A stretch of 23,022 nt of DNA from an uncultured Lachnospiraceae bacterium (GCA_910585555.1 CAJUFU010000013.1:36451-59472); one strand, 5' to 3'. Counted from the stretch's first letter, positions 1 through 7,796 are shown. The notes: generated by a model not told the origin, from the letters alone. Numbers and translations: made by a program.

Positions 1-819
1 GTAAAGATACTGCCACACCGGCATCAGCGCATAACGCACACCATTTCGCGAAAGCTGTAAATCATTCCTGACAGGCCTCACACGGTTATATTCCCCCAAA
101 GAAGCCTGCATCATCTCCTGGGAGGAGTTCCTTGCCTTCACCTGCGCCCGGCCTTCCAGCTCCGGCGCCCCCTGGTTATAAACCTCCCCGTAGAACCCGG
201 ACATATACTTGGGTTGAAACCCCTTCAATTCCTGGTATTGATAGGGTTCCATCAAATCCATAATCCCATCGTCCATGGCATAAGACGCGTCCACCGGAAT
301 CCTGTCAAAATCCACTTTCATATCACGAATCACTTCATAATAGGAAGTCTCCGTATACTCCGTATCCCCGCTGGTCCAGCTTCTGACCTTGATTCCCTCT
401 CCCACATAATCATAGGACGCCTCGTAATCATAAAGCCAAAAGGGCACATAAATGCCTTCCATCTTTTCCAGACTCTTTTGCGACATAAAATCCGAAGGCG
501 TAAACAGCCTTTTGGAAAACTCCCGGTTCATGGCCTCCACCGCCGCCTGCTTATTCACACGAAAAGGCAGAATCATGTGAGGCTCATAAGTTCCCTCCAC
601 GCGTTCATTTAACACCAGATAACTGCCGCAGTGCTCACACCTGCAGGCTGATATGTAATCCTTGACATCAATGGGCGCGCCACAGTTGACACACTGCGTC
701 ATCGAACTGTTATCTACCCTGTCTTCACTGTCTTCCCCCTCGCAGTGCGGACAATACATCTTTCCCCGGCCCGGCTCATACACCACATTGCCGCCGCAGT
801 TTCTACACTTAAATAGCAT
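1..819 (-). CDS. TFIIB-type zinc-ribbon protein, 3' part missing
   Basis: The reading frame runs from an ATG at 819, behind a GGGGGAG ribosome-binding site, to the window edge, giving 273 codons without a stop; the C-terminus lies outside. The first 70 residues carry four CxxC-type pairs (CRNC, CPHC, CVNC, CEHC), spaced like two zinc ribbons. A soluble region rich in Tyr and Trp follows (VPFWLYDYEASY). This arrangement is typical of proteins annotated as TFIIB-type zinc-ribbon proteins in Firmicutes, which usually end in a membrane segment; that part is not visible here. The cellular role is unknown. B. subtilis has a zinc-ribbon protein in its pspA-ydjGHI cluster, so a link to the PspA/SPFH genes elsewhere in this window is conceivable, but that is inference. 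Confidence 0.8.
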   Translation of the reverse strand, partial: MLFKCRNCGGNVVYEPGRGKMYCPHCEGEDSEDRVDNSSMTQCVNCGAPIDVKDYISACRCEHCGSYLVLNERVEGTYEPHMILPFRVNKQAAVEAMNREFSKRLFTPSDFMSQKSLEKMEGIYVPFWLYDYEASYDYVGEGIKVRSWTSGDTEYTETSYYEVIRDMKVDFDRIPVDASYAMDDGIMDLMEPYQYQELKGFQPKYMSGFYGEVYNQGAPELEGRAQVKARNSSQEMMQASLGEYNRVRPVRNDLQLSRNGVRYALMPVWQYLY

Positions 820-911
820 TTTATCTCCCCCTGTTTTTTTCTTCACACATTATTCTACCAGATAACCGCAAAAAAAGACAGCCTTCTTTCATAGCAGCTC
901 ACATACCGCCG

Positions 912-1607
912 TTACTTTTCACCGCCCCTTCTTTCTTTTCTATAGACCTGAAACAAACTAAATCCCACAAACACCACCGTCACGAAGCTTGCAAGAACCG
1001 CCGCGTTCCCGCTGCCCATTCCAAAAAGAAGATAGAGAGCCTCCCGCAGACTCAGCGCACCAAAAAATGCAAAAATCCCAAAGGACAGATACTTTAAAAT
1101 CCCTGCCGGCATCTTGCTCTTTAAGACCACTCCCACAATCAGCCCAAGCAAATCAGCCAGTATCAACCCAAGGGTACATCCCAAAAATACATAACACGCG
1201 TTAGCAAAACTATGCCTGGTATACGCCGCCGCCAGCGTGATGGCGGACAACTGCGTTTTATCACCCAATTCCCCTATAAAGAAGGAAATGAAAATACCAA
1301 TGACAGGGCCCAGGCGGTGTTTTACCTCCTTTTGTGTCTCCTCTTCCTCCTCCCCTCTGAGCGTACTGTAGGCAAACCAGAAGAAAGCAACGGCCGCCGC
1401 AGACTTGATGATACGCATATCCAAATAACTGCCCAGCGCTGCGCCTACCCCCACAGCCAACAGATTTAAGACGATCGTGGCAAGCCAGGTGCCTGTCAGA
1501 ATATGAGGAATCTTATATTTCCCCGCCATCGCCACCAAAAGCAGCTGGGTCTTATCTCCCATCTCTGCAATAAAAATTGTTGTAAGCACTGTCACAAAAA
1601 TAATCAT
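912..1607 (-). CDS. GDT1/TMEM165 (UPF0016) family Mn2+ exporter
   Basis: A 231-residue integral membrane protein with two copies of the family signature E-x-G-D-K-T: EMGDKT at residues 15-20 and ELGDKT at 113-118. Each copy lies in one of two pseudo-symmetric halves of about three transmembrane helices, joined by an acidic linker (EEEEE near residue 86). Acidic residues in the signatures are thought to bind the cation. Bacterial members (MneA/YebN-like) export Mn2+ across the cytoplasmic membrane and protect from manganese excess. The length is normal for the two-repeat form. The ATG at 1607 follows AGGAG and GAGGA stretches. The gene has its own promoter and a 250-nt leader containing a yybP-ykoY-like riboswitch and a terminator, which independently supports a Mn role. 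Confidence 0.9.
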   Translation of the reverse strand: MIIFVTVLTTIFIAEMGDKTQLLLVAMAGKYKIPHILTGTWLATIVLNLLAVGVGAALGSYLDMRIIKSAAAVAFFWFAYSTLRGEEEEETQKEVKHRLGPVIGIFISFFIGELGDKTQLSAITLAAAYTRHSFANACYVFLGCTLGLILADLLGLIVGVVLKSKMPAGILKYLSFGIFAFFGALSLREALYLLFGMGSGNAAVLASFVTVVFVGFSLFQVYRKERRGGEK

Positions 1608-1674
1608 ATCCTCTTCTCTCCTGTTCTTTTTGTCCTTGGTAGTCTCTGCAAGTGTCTTTTATTTATAACGCATC

Positions 1675-1710
1675 TAAAAAGGGACAGATACTATACGGTA
1701 TCTATCCCCT
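1675..1710 (-). terminator. Intrinsic terminator in the GDT1 leader (riboswitch expression platform)
   Basis: On the minus strand GGGGATAGATAC and GTATCTGTCCC pair in a stem of about 11-12 bp around a CGTATA loop, followed directly by TTTTT. It lies about 40 nt after the aptamer and about 70 nt before the exporter start codon. This is where a transcriptional on-switch would place its terminator: metal binding would have to prevent this hairpin. No antiterminator pairing was worked out. Confidence 0.85.
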
Positions 1711-1749
1711 GTCATTTCGTCAAAGACACACGTACAGCACTCCTGCCAC

Positions 1750-1855
1750 ACATGAGTCTCATCAATTAAGATATACCAGATATCAGCCAGGCGGCCTCTA
1801 TCAGTATGTTGGCATACCGCGCCTTTTACAACAAGCGCCGATTACTCCCTCATAT
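1750..1855 (-). ncRNA. yybP-ykoY-like manganese riboswitch aptamer
   Basis: Read on the minus strand, ATATGAG (1855-1849) pairs with CTCATGT (1756-1750) to form P1. Directly inside come GGAGTA on the 5' side and GAGA on the 3' side, flanked by a short AUC/GAU helix. This matches the yybP-ykoY layout, where GGGGAGUAG faces AAGACC. The internal segment GTATGCCAACATACT resembles the conserved CAACAUACU piece of this class, and GGCCGCC follows. The RNA starts a few bases after a strong promoter and is followed by an intrinsic terminator, ahead of a GDT1-type exporter, a standard target of this class. P1 differs in sequence from common examples, so a covariance-model check is needed. Confidence 0.75.
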
Positions 1856-1868
1856 CCTATATTATTCC

Positions 1869-1897
1869 ATTATAATGCGCCGCGTAACCGGCGTCAA
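1869..1897 (-). promoter_or_regulatory. Sigma-A promoter for the riboswitch-GDT1 transcript
   Basis: On the minus strand TTGACG (1897-1892), a 17-bp spacer and a perfect TATAAT (1874-1869). The predicted start near 1861 is just ahead of the aptamer P1 helix at 1855. The promoter begins about 20 bp after the stop codon of the preceding purF-like gene. Confidence 0.85.
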
Positions 1898-1916
1898 TGC
1901 CTGTCACAGATTTTTA

Positions 1917-3323
1917 TCATTCGCGCCCGTCCCAGCAATAAGTACACAGCTTGCATCTATCAATGCCCACAGCAGCTATCATATCATCCAGACGATGATA
2001 ACGAAGCGATGTAAAGTTTAGTTTCTCCCTAATCTTCGTAAGCATCTCCTTATATTCGGTGCTTTCCGGGTCCGCATAGACAGACAGGTTCGGATACTTG
2101 TTCTCCCCTTCCAGTTCCCCGATCACCCGGCGGGCAATCAATTCCATCTCCGAGGTGGAACGGGAAAAGTTTAAATATTTACAGCCAAAAAGAAGCGGCG
2201 GACAGGCAGGCCGGATATGCACCTCCTTGGCTCCGCTCTCATATAAAAACTCAGTGGTTTCCCGAAGCTGCGTGCCCCGTACAATGGAATCGTCAATCAA
2301 CAACAGGGAACGGTCTTTGATCAGATCGTGCACGGGAATCAGTTTCATCTTGGCAATCAAATCGCGCTTACTCTGAATCGTGGGCATAAAAGATCTTGGC
2401 CAGGTTGGCGTATATTTGATAAAAGGTCTGGAAAAAGGAATCCCCGACTCATTGGCATATCCGATGGCATGGGCAGTTCCGGAATCCGGCACGCCTGCCA
2501 CGATGTCGGGTTTCACATCGTCCCGCTTTGCCAGCATGGCGCCACAGCGATAACGCATTTCTTCCACACTGACTCCCTCATAGGAAGAAGTGGGATAACC
2601 GTAGTATATCCAGAGAAATGTACAGATTTTCATGTCCTTGCCGGGAGACACCAGCGTCTGAATTCCTTCCGGCGTCACCACAACAATCTCTCCCGGCCCA
2701 AGCTCCCGCTCCGGCTTATATCCCAGATTCAGATAAGCAAAACTCTCAAAAGAAATACAACAGGCGTTATCTTTCTTGCCGATGGTCACCGGCGTGCGCC
2801 CATAGCGGTCTCTGGCCGCGTAGATGCCCTTTGCTGTCATCAGTAACATCGTCATGGAACCGTCAATCAGCTCCTGGACATACTGGATGCCCTCAATGAA
2901 GTTGTCTTTTTGATTAATCACTGCTGCGACTAATTCCGTGGCATTGATATCTCCCCCGCTCATTTCCAGGAAATGTCCTCTGCCGTTCTTAAAGATTTCC
3001 GCTACAATCTCATCCTTATTATTAATCTTACCCACTGTCGTGATGGCATATGTACCATGGTGGGAACGGATAATCAAGGGCTGCGGCTCATAATCGGAGA
3101 TACATCCAATGCCAAGTGTGCCATGCATTTTGTTGACGTCTTTATCAAATTTCGTGCGAAAAGGGGTATTTTCAATATTATGAATCGCCCGGTCAAACCC
3201 ATCTTCTTTGCTGTAAAGGGCCATACCAGCCCGTCTGGTTCCCAGGTGGGAATGATAATCTGTCCCAAAAAACAGATCAAAAATACAATTTTCCTTCGAT
3301 GCCACTCCAAAAAAACCGCCCAT
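1917..3323 (-). CDS. PurF-like amidophosphoribosyltransferase without the glutaminase cysteine
   Basis: A 468-residue protein with PurF architecture: an N-terminal Ntn glutamine-amidotransferase fold and a C-terminal phosphoribosyltransferase domain. The PRPP loop is intact (LLLIDDSIVRGTQ, residues 340-352). Cysteines at about 234, 381, 460 and 463 match the 4Fe-4S ligand positions of B. subtilis PurF. The N-terminus, however, reads M-G-G-F-F-G-V: the cysteine normally following Met, which is the nucleophile, is Gly. The oxyanion-hole Asn (NGN in PurF) is in a V-G-K context, and the glutamine-binding RYSTTG segment is not recognisable. The start is secure (AGGAGG six bases before ATG). It probably cannot hydrolyse glutamine. 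It could use free ammonia or have another PRPP-linked role. Similar Cys-less paralogues exist in Clostridia and Bacteroides, usually annotated simply as PurF. Confidence 0.85.
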   Translation of the reverse strand: MGGFFGVASKENCIFDLFFGTDYHSHLGTRRAGMALYSKEDGFDRAIHNIENTPFRTKFDKDVNKMHGTLGIGCISDYEPQPLIIRSHHGTYAITTVGKINNKDEIVAEIFKNGRGHFLEMSGGDINATELVAAVINQKDNFIEGIQYVQELIDGSMTMLLMTAKGIYAARDRYGRTPVTIGKKDNACCISFESFAYLNLGYKPERELGPGEIVVVTPEGIQTLVSPGKDMKICTFLWIYYGYPTSSYEGVSVEEMRYRCGAMLAKRDDVKPDIVAGVPDSGTAHAIGYANESGIPFSRPFIKYTPTWPRSFMPTIQSKRDLIAKMKLIPVHDLIKDRSLLLIDDSIVRGTQLRETTEFLYESGAKEVHIRPACPPLLFGCKYLNFSRSTSEMELIARRVIGELEGENKYPNLSVYADPESTEYKEMLTKIREKLNFTSLRYHRLDDMIAAVGIDRCKLCTYCWDGRE

Positions 3324-3399
3324 GATGTCCTCCTGTTTCTTAACCTTATCTTTTTAAATACCTATTGATTATCTGTCCTGTCTTAACGCTGTTCTCATA

Positions 3400-3975
3400 T
3401 TACAGTCTGCGCTTTTCATAAATCTCACAACCGCACCTGCCCCGTTCCTTTACCCGGTTCAGCACTTCCCCTGCCCGCCTGTACAGACAGTCAAAATCCT
3501 CTCCCGCCTCGCCGATCGCCGCGCCGGCGCTTAAAGTAACGGCGGGCATGTCCTCTTCCATATGCATCAGTCTGTCATTCAACTGCGCAATCCGTCTGCG
3601 GATACCGTCCACGTTCTGTGCAGAAAGTCCTGCAATCCAGAGGGCAAACTCATCCTCCTCCAGTCTGCCGATCCTGTCACAGCTTCTAAAATTTCTCCTA
3701 AGCATATTAGCGACCCGCTCTAAGACCCGGTCTCCCATAGCAAGCCCAAACTGCTCATTAATCTCCTGCATCCAGTCTATATCCAGAACCAAAAGACACC
3801 CCTGGGCGCCTTCTTCCTGAAGCGCTCTATCTACCATCCTCTTAAAATACTTCCGATTGGTCACACTATTGAGCGCATTGCATTCCCTGCCACTGTACGA
3901 TTGCTCTGCCAGTCTCTCCTGTTTTCTGGACTGCGTATCCTGTGACCTCCCGTGACGCCACAGTAAGTTTTTCAT
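3400..3975 (-). CDS. Small degenerate GGDEF-domain protein
   Basis: A 191-residue cytoplasmic protein made of one GGDEF-like domain after a basic 30-residue lead; no membrane segment or sensor domain. Family landmarks are VTNRKYF (about 38-44), LVLDIDWMQEIN (62-73), FGLAMGDRVL and RLEEDEFALW. The signature is E-E-D-E-F (residues 106-110) in place of G-G-D-E-F, so the two glycines that hold GTP are lost and cyclase activity is doubtful. The inhibitory-site motif RxxD (RSCD, 97-100) is kept at the usual five-residue distance, so it may bind c-di-GMP as an effector. ATG at 3975 follows AGGAGGG. A promoter lies upstream, and the PurF-like gene begins 76 bp downstream on the same strand, so co-transcription is possible. 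Confidence 0.75.
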   Translation of the reverse strand: MKNLLWRHGRSQDTQSRKQERLAEQSYSGRECNALNSVTNRKYFKRMVDRALQEEGAQGCLLVLDIDWMQEINEQFGLAMGDRVLERVANMLRRNFRSCDRIGRLEEDEFALWIAGLSAQNVDGIRRRIAQLNDRLMHMEEDMPAVTLSAGAAIGEAGEDFDCLYRRAGEVLNRVKERGRCGCEIYEKRRL

Positions 3976-4035
3976 TGCGCGTTCCCTCCTAAACAGATTC
4001 CATCCGCCATTTCACCAAGTGCTATCTTCCCTAAC

Positions 4036-4064
4036 AGTATAGCAAACTCCCCCATTGAAAGCAA
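4036..4064 (-). promoter_or_regulatory. Promoter of the degenerate GGDEF gene
   Basis: On the minus strand TTGCTT (4064-4059), a 17-bp spacer and TATACT (4041-4036), with an expected start near 4029 and a leader of about 55 nt before the ATG at 3975. It may also serve the PurF-like gene. Confidence 0.7.
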
Positions 4065-4124
4065 GATTTCTCATTTTAGACGAAATATCTCATTTTACAC
4101 ACGCATTTAACGCACCACACCTTC

Positions 4125-4153
4125 TTGTATTTTACCGCTCTATCCGATATGAT
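4125..4153 (+). promoter_or_regulatory. Promoter of the MerR-family gene
   Basis: TTGTAT (4125-4130), a 17-bp spacer and TATGAT (4148-4153). The start expected near 4160 falls inside the dyad at 4159-4173, so bound regulator would block its own promoter. Autorepression is the inference. Confidence 0.65.
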
Positions 4154-4158
4154 AAACT

Positions 4159-4173
4159 ATACAGTAACTGTAT
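4159..4173. promoter_or_regulatory. MerR operator 1 (autoregulatory dyad)
   Basis: A perfect inverted repeat, ATACAG-TAA-CTGTAT, just downstream of the -10 element of the merR-like gene. A near-identical dyad (GTACAG-TAA-CTGCAT) is in the promoter of the convergent serine hydrolase at 6281-6295. These two sites were the only copies noticed in the window. Confidence 0.75.
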
Positions 4174-4201
4174 GTTAAGCAGAGCAAAAAAGGAGAGTAA
4201 T

Positions 4202-5014
4202 GTGAAAGACAAATATCTCACCATCGGTCAGTTTGCTGCCATGCACGGCATCAACAAAAAAACGCTGATGTGGTATGACGAGATCGGTCTCTTAAAACCG
4301 GCCGCCATTCATCCCGAAAACGGATACCGCCTTTATACTTATTACCAGAGTCCCATTTTAGAAACCATTCTCCTGTTGCGGGAATTGGACGTTTCTATCG
4401 AGGAAATACGACTCTTTATGCAAAACCGTTCCGCCGCCAGTCTGAAAGACCTTCTGGATGAAAAGATTGCCGATCTTTGCCGCAGCATTACCCACCTACA
4501 GGCAGTGCGGGAAACCTTGTACACCCACCGCCAGAATATGGTCACACTGCTGACCATGGATTTATCAGAGATTGCTATTGTGGAGAAAAAGGAACGTTGT
4601 CTGGTCACCGTGGATATCCACAAAGATACCTCCTTTGAACAGGAAGTGGAACTGATCACCGCCGAGACATTAAAATACCAATTGGGCCGTCTTCACCAGG
4701 CTTCCTACGGCTCCATGATCTCTATTGCCAGCCTGCAAAAGGGGGATTTCAACGATTATTCCAAGCTTTTTATAGAACTACCCTTTCTCGCACCAAAAGA
4801 CGGTCTGCATATACAGCCGGCCGGGAAATATCTGCGGGCTTTTCACAAAGGGGGCTGGGACAAAATACCCCTGCGCTACCAGGCCGTCTTTGATTATGCG
4901 GCACAACAGGGGCTTACATTGACCGGTTATTCCTATGAAATGGGCATCAATGAAACTGTGATTGACCGGATTGAAGACTACATTGTACAAATCGAAATCC
5001 CGATTCTATCATAG
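4202..5014 (+). CDS. MerR-family transcriptional regulator with C-terminal effector domain
   Basis: A 270-residue protein starting at GTG 4202, chosen because AGGAGAG lies seven bases upstream. An in-frame ATG at 4055 is rejected because it precedes the promoter and operator. The N-terminus is a MerR winged helix-turn-helix (YLTIGQFAAMHGINKKTLMWYDEIGLL...GYRLYTYYQ form, residues about 5-50). Next is the usual dimerising helix with LRELDVSIEEI and LDEKIADL, and then a domain of about 150 residues resembling GyrI-like effector-binding domains that sense small organic molecules. Such proteins untwist promoters with long spacers when the ligand is bound. The paired operators and the 19-bp spacer at 6271-6301 indicate that the neighbouring serine hydrolase is its target. 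The ligand is unknown. Confidence 0.88.
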   Translation: MKDKYLTIGQFAAMHGINKKTLMWYDEIGLLKPAAIHPENGYRLYTYYQSPILETILLLRELDVSIEEIRLFMQNRSAASLKDLLDEKIADLCRSITHLQAVRETLYTHRQNMVTLLTMDLSEIAIVEKKERCLVTVDIHKDTSFEQEVELITAETLKYQLGRLHQASYGSMISIASLQKGDFNDYSKLFIELPFLAPKDGLHIQPAGKYLRAFHKGGWDKIPLRYQAVFDYAAQQGLTLTGYSYEMGINETVIDRIEDYIVQIEIPILS

Positions 5015-5025
5015 AATCGGGATTT
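4995..5025. terminator. Shared hairpin between convergent MerR and hydrolase genes
   Basis: AAATCCCGATTCTAT and ATAGAATCGGGATTT form a near-perfect 13-15 bp stem. The TAG stop of the MerR gene (5012-5014) lies within it. The T tracts are short on both sides (ATTTGTG on plus, ATTTCGATTT on minus). It probably acts as a bidirectional terminator or transcript end stabiliser. Confidence 0.65.
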
Positions 5026-5041
5026 GTGATAAAACAGACTC

Positions 5042-6226
5042 TCAGATATTGTCCGCCACTGCCCTGAAAAATTCCACATGCTTCAGCTCATAGCCCTTGG
5101 CCATAAAATCAGGGTCGGCGCTGGTCTTGACGATGATAACTTCCTTGGACGGGTTTACATAAATCCATTGGCCATAAACACCGATGGCCATAAACTCTCC
5201 TTCCTCTCCTTCCGGCACCCACCATTGATACCCGTAGCCGATGGCATTATAGGCGTCATAATTCGAGCCAGGTTTCGAGTAGGCTTCCCTGATATCCATG
5301 CTGTCCTTTACCCACTCCTTAGAAAGAATCTGCTCCCCGTTATAACTGCCCTCATGCAGATACAGTCTGGCAAATCGGGCATAATCTTCCAGGGAAACAC
5401 TCAGACCGCCCATGGCCAGTTCCGTTCCGTTGCTGAGTGTCCAGTACGCGTCGTGAGAAACGCCTATTTTCTTCCAGAGTTTTTCTTCCATATATTCCGC
5501 TAAACTGTATCCCGTAGCATTGGTGATAACCTTTCCTAAAATCTCCGTATTGATACTTAAATATCTCCGGTAAGTATAGGGCTCTTCCTGTACGCCATAC
5601 CCGGCAATCACCTCCATGGCCGGTTTCCCCAGCAGAGTGCGCATGGAAAATCCGCTCATATCCGTATCTTCATTAAAATTAATACCGGAAGCCATCTGCA
5701 GACATGCCCTGATCGGTATGTTCTCTAACGATGTGCCTGCAAACTCCGGCACATATTTCCCGATGGGGTCCTCAACACTCTCCACGGCTCCTTCCGAGAC
5801 AGCAATTCCCATGAGCGCCGACACGAAAGATTTTCCCATGGAATTAGAGGAAAATACTGTATTCTCATCCCCACCCATATAATATTTTTCATACTTAATG
5901 ACATCATCCTGAATAACCAGCATAGCCGTGGTTTTCGTATCCTCTATAAATTGATTGGTGTCATAAAAGACATATTGAAACGTAAAACCATCTGCCAGTG
6001 CTATGTTTTCTTCTCTCTGGAACTGAAAAACCTTATCTCCTCTTGCTATTTTCTTTACCGGCTGTATTTCTGGTGTGTGCTGAAACGTATGCGCCAGATT
6101 TTCATCCTTAAAACTCTGCAGGGAAATATAGAGCATTTTTATCTTATCCCTAAAGCAAAACAGGCCCGCTCCAAACAAAACAGCCACAACCCCAATCACC
6201 ATTCCTATCCATTTCATTTTCTTCAT
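5042..6226 (-). CDS. Membrane-anchored class C beta-lactamase-like serine hydrolase
   Basis: A 394-residue protein with one N-terminal hydrophobic segment (residues 6-25) and no clear cleavage site, so it is probably anchored with the catalytic domain outside. The S-x-x-K motif is SMGK at residues 129-132. A YLSIN motif near 222-226 occupies the place of the Y-x-N element. The C-terminal part (GYQWWVPEG, GQWIYVNPS) resembles NylB/EstB-type hydrolases, where a G-x-Y-I-x-V-x-P strand replaces the KTG box. Family members cleave esters, amides or D-amino peptides; true beta-lactamase activity is not implied. ATG 6226 follows AAGGAGAG. The promoter has MerR-type geometry with an operator matching the one before the convergent MerR gene, so expression is probably inducible by that regulator's ligand. 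Confidence 0.88.
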   Translation of the reverse strand: MKKMKWIGMVIGVVAVLFGAGLFCFRDKIKMLYISLQSFKDENLAHTFQHTPEIQPVKKIARGDKVFQFQREENIALADGFTFQYVFYDTNQFIEDTKTTAMLVIQDDVIKYEKYYMGGDENTVFSSNSMGKSFVSALMGIAVSEGAVESVEDPIGKYVPEFAGTSLENIPIRACLQMASGINFNEDTDMSGFSMRTLLGKPAMEVIAGYGVQEEPYTYRRYLSINTEILGKVITNATGYSLAEYMEEKLWKKIGVSHDAYWTLSNGTELAMGGLSVSLEDYARFARLYLHEGSYNGEQILSKEWVKDSMDIREAYSKPGSNYDAYNAIGYGYQWWVPEGEEGEFMAIGVYGQWIYVNPSKEVIIVKTSADPDFMAKGYELKHVEFFRAVADNI

Positions 6227-6270
6227 GCTTTTCTCTCCTTATACTGATGCGTTTTTTCTGGTTTAAAGCC

Positions 6271-6301
6271 AGTTTAAACCGTACAGTAACTGCATGGTCA
6301 A
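6271..6301 (-). promoter_or_regulatory. MerR-type 19-bp-spacer promoter of the serine hydrolase
   Basis: On the minus strand TTGACC (6301-6296), a 19-bp spacer and TAAACT (6276-6271). The spacer is two bases longer than optimal, the hallmark of promoters activated by MerR proteins, and contains the dyad of operator 2. Confidence 0.8.
6281..6295. promoter_or_regulatory. MerR operator 2 (target promoter dyad)
   Basis: GTACAG-TAA-CTGCAT on the plus strand differs from operator 1 at 4159-4173 by only two positions. It sits wholly within the 19-bp spacer of the hydrolase promoter. Confidence 0.75.
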
Positions 6302-6336
6302 ACACTTTTTATAAATATTTCGAATATTCTTTGTGA

Positions 6337-6365
6337 TTGATTTGTATTATACACCGTGCTATACT
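6337..6365 (+). promoter_or_regulatory. Promoter upstream of the chemoreceptor pseudogene
   Basis: TTGATT (6337-6342), a 17-bp spacer and TATACT (6360-6365). It lies about 116 bp before the ATG of the broken chemoreceptor and is divergent from the hydrolase promoter. Confidence 0.6.
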
Positions 6366-6481
6366 TTTTTATCAGAAAAGTACTATAAAAGGTACACATA
6401 TACCCCTCATTTTATATTTTATCCGGTATCAAAGCGAATCTGAAGCTGCCGGGAATCATATTGTTATGGAGGAAATCATAT

Positions 6482-7796
6482 ATGAAACTTCTGTCTAATC
6501 AAAAACTTGCAACTCGCATCGGTATTATCACCACAGCAGTCACCCTGGCAGGCATGATGCTTCTCTAGGCTATCGTATCCAACAACGTAGCGGTAATCGT
6601 TAAAAATGATATCCGCAACCAGATGACCGATGCCGTGGAATCCAGAGCTTCTATCATCAATGACTATGTGTCCTCGGCCGAGGAATATATGACGGCTTTT
6701 GCCTCTGTCAAAGGTATTTTTGAGGGATTATATGTGGGAAAAGAACTCATGCGCGTAGAAAGCGCCATACGGCATCTGGGTAATCTGGATCTCAGCGCAG
6801 GTCAGGAACTAGACACCTTCCACGGCAGAAAAGACGAAATTGGCATGATCGCCCAGACCACCCGCAGCCTATGCGGCCGTCTGCAAAAGACCATCGATGA
6901 CATCGTCCGGATTCTGGGAGAAATGGCGGAGGGCAATATTGCAGTAGACGTCAGCATGAACGAGTCCTATTATATTGGAGATTTTAGAATTCTCTCCGAC
7001 AGCCTTAAGACCATCCGCTACAAACTCACGAACCTGATGCGCGATATTTCCCGTGTTGCAAACCAGGTGGATACCGGTGCCTATCAGCTATCCTCCGGTG
7101 TGCAGACCCTTTCCCAGGGAACCATGGAACAATCCGTATCCGTCACCGGACTTGTAACCCATGTGACAGACCTTACCTCACAGATCAATGACAGTGCCGT
7201 CCGTTGCAGCAACGCCAGCGAACTGGTAGATAAAGCTAACGGCTACGCCGATGAGGCGGACGAAAAAAATGGCACAGTTGACTGTAGCCACAAGGAATGT
7301 CGATCAATCTTCCGTCCAGATTGGCAGTATTATAAAGACAATCGAAGACATCGCTTTCCAGACAAACATCCTGGCCCTCAATGCCTCCGTGGAAGCCGCC
7401 CGTGCCGGTTCTGCCGGAAAAGGATTCTCTGTGGTGGCCGATGAAGTCCGAAACCTTGCTTCCAAATCCAGCCAGGCCGCTCAGAACACAAATGAACTGA
7501 TCATGTCTTCCATAAAAGATATCAAAACGGGAACGGAGTCTACAAACCAGGCCATTTCAGCTATGCAGGTCATAAATGACTGCATTGAATCCATTAAGAC
7601 ACTGATGGACGAAATCGCCGCAGCCAGCGTCCAACAATCAGAAATGATCACTTCTGTGGAAGACGGCATCAAAGATATCTCCAAGGTGGTACAGGCAAAT
7701 ACCACTGTGGCCGAGGAAAGCGCTGATGTTTCCAAAGAATTATCGAATCAGGCGAACACTTTGAAGAATCTGATCGGACAGTTTAAAGTCGAGTAA
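6482..7796 (+). pseudogene. Methyl-accepting chemotaxis protein, disrupted
   Basis: The ATG at 6482 follows GGAGGA and begins a typical first transmembrane helix, but codon 29 is TAG (6566-6568), in a context where one base change would give Trp. After the stop the same frame continues (SNNVAVIVKNDIRNQM). The extracellular sensor is only about 50 residues and no second transmembrane helix is present before the HAMP-like segment (RVESAIRHLGNLDLSAG), so most of the sensor appears deleted near 6710-6740. Near 7263-7269 an A7 run shifts the frame; removing one A joins DEADEK to MAQLTVATRNV. The second frame then carries the canonical signalling hairpin tip (FQTNILALNASVEAARAG) and ends at 7796. 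Three independent lesions make it a decayed gene. Fragments could still be made from the internal ATG at 6623, but could not be membrane receptors. Confidence 0.88.

Noticed and set aside
820..911. Possible terminator after the GDT1-family gene (AAAGA/TCTTT with T run)
   Set aside because: The stem is only five A-T-rich pairs, too weak to call although a T run follows.
4055..4201. Upstream extension of the MerR-family frame to an ATG at 4055
   Set aside because: It would start before the -35/-10 elements and span the operator; the GTG at 4202 has a proper ribosome-binding site and begins the MerR domain exactly.
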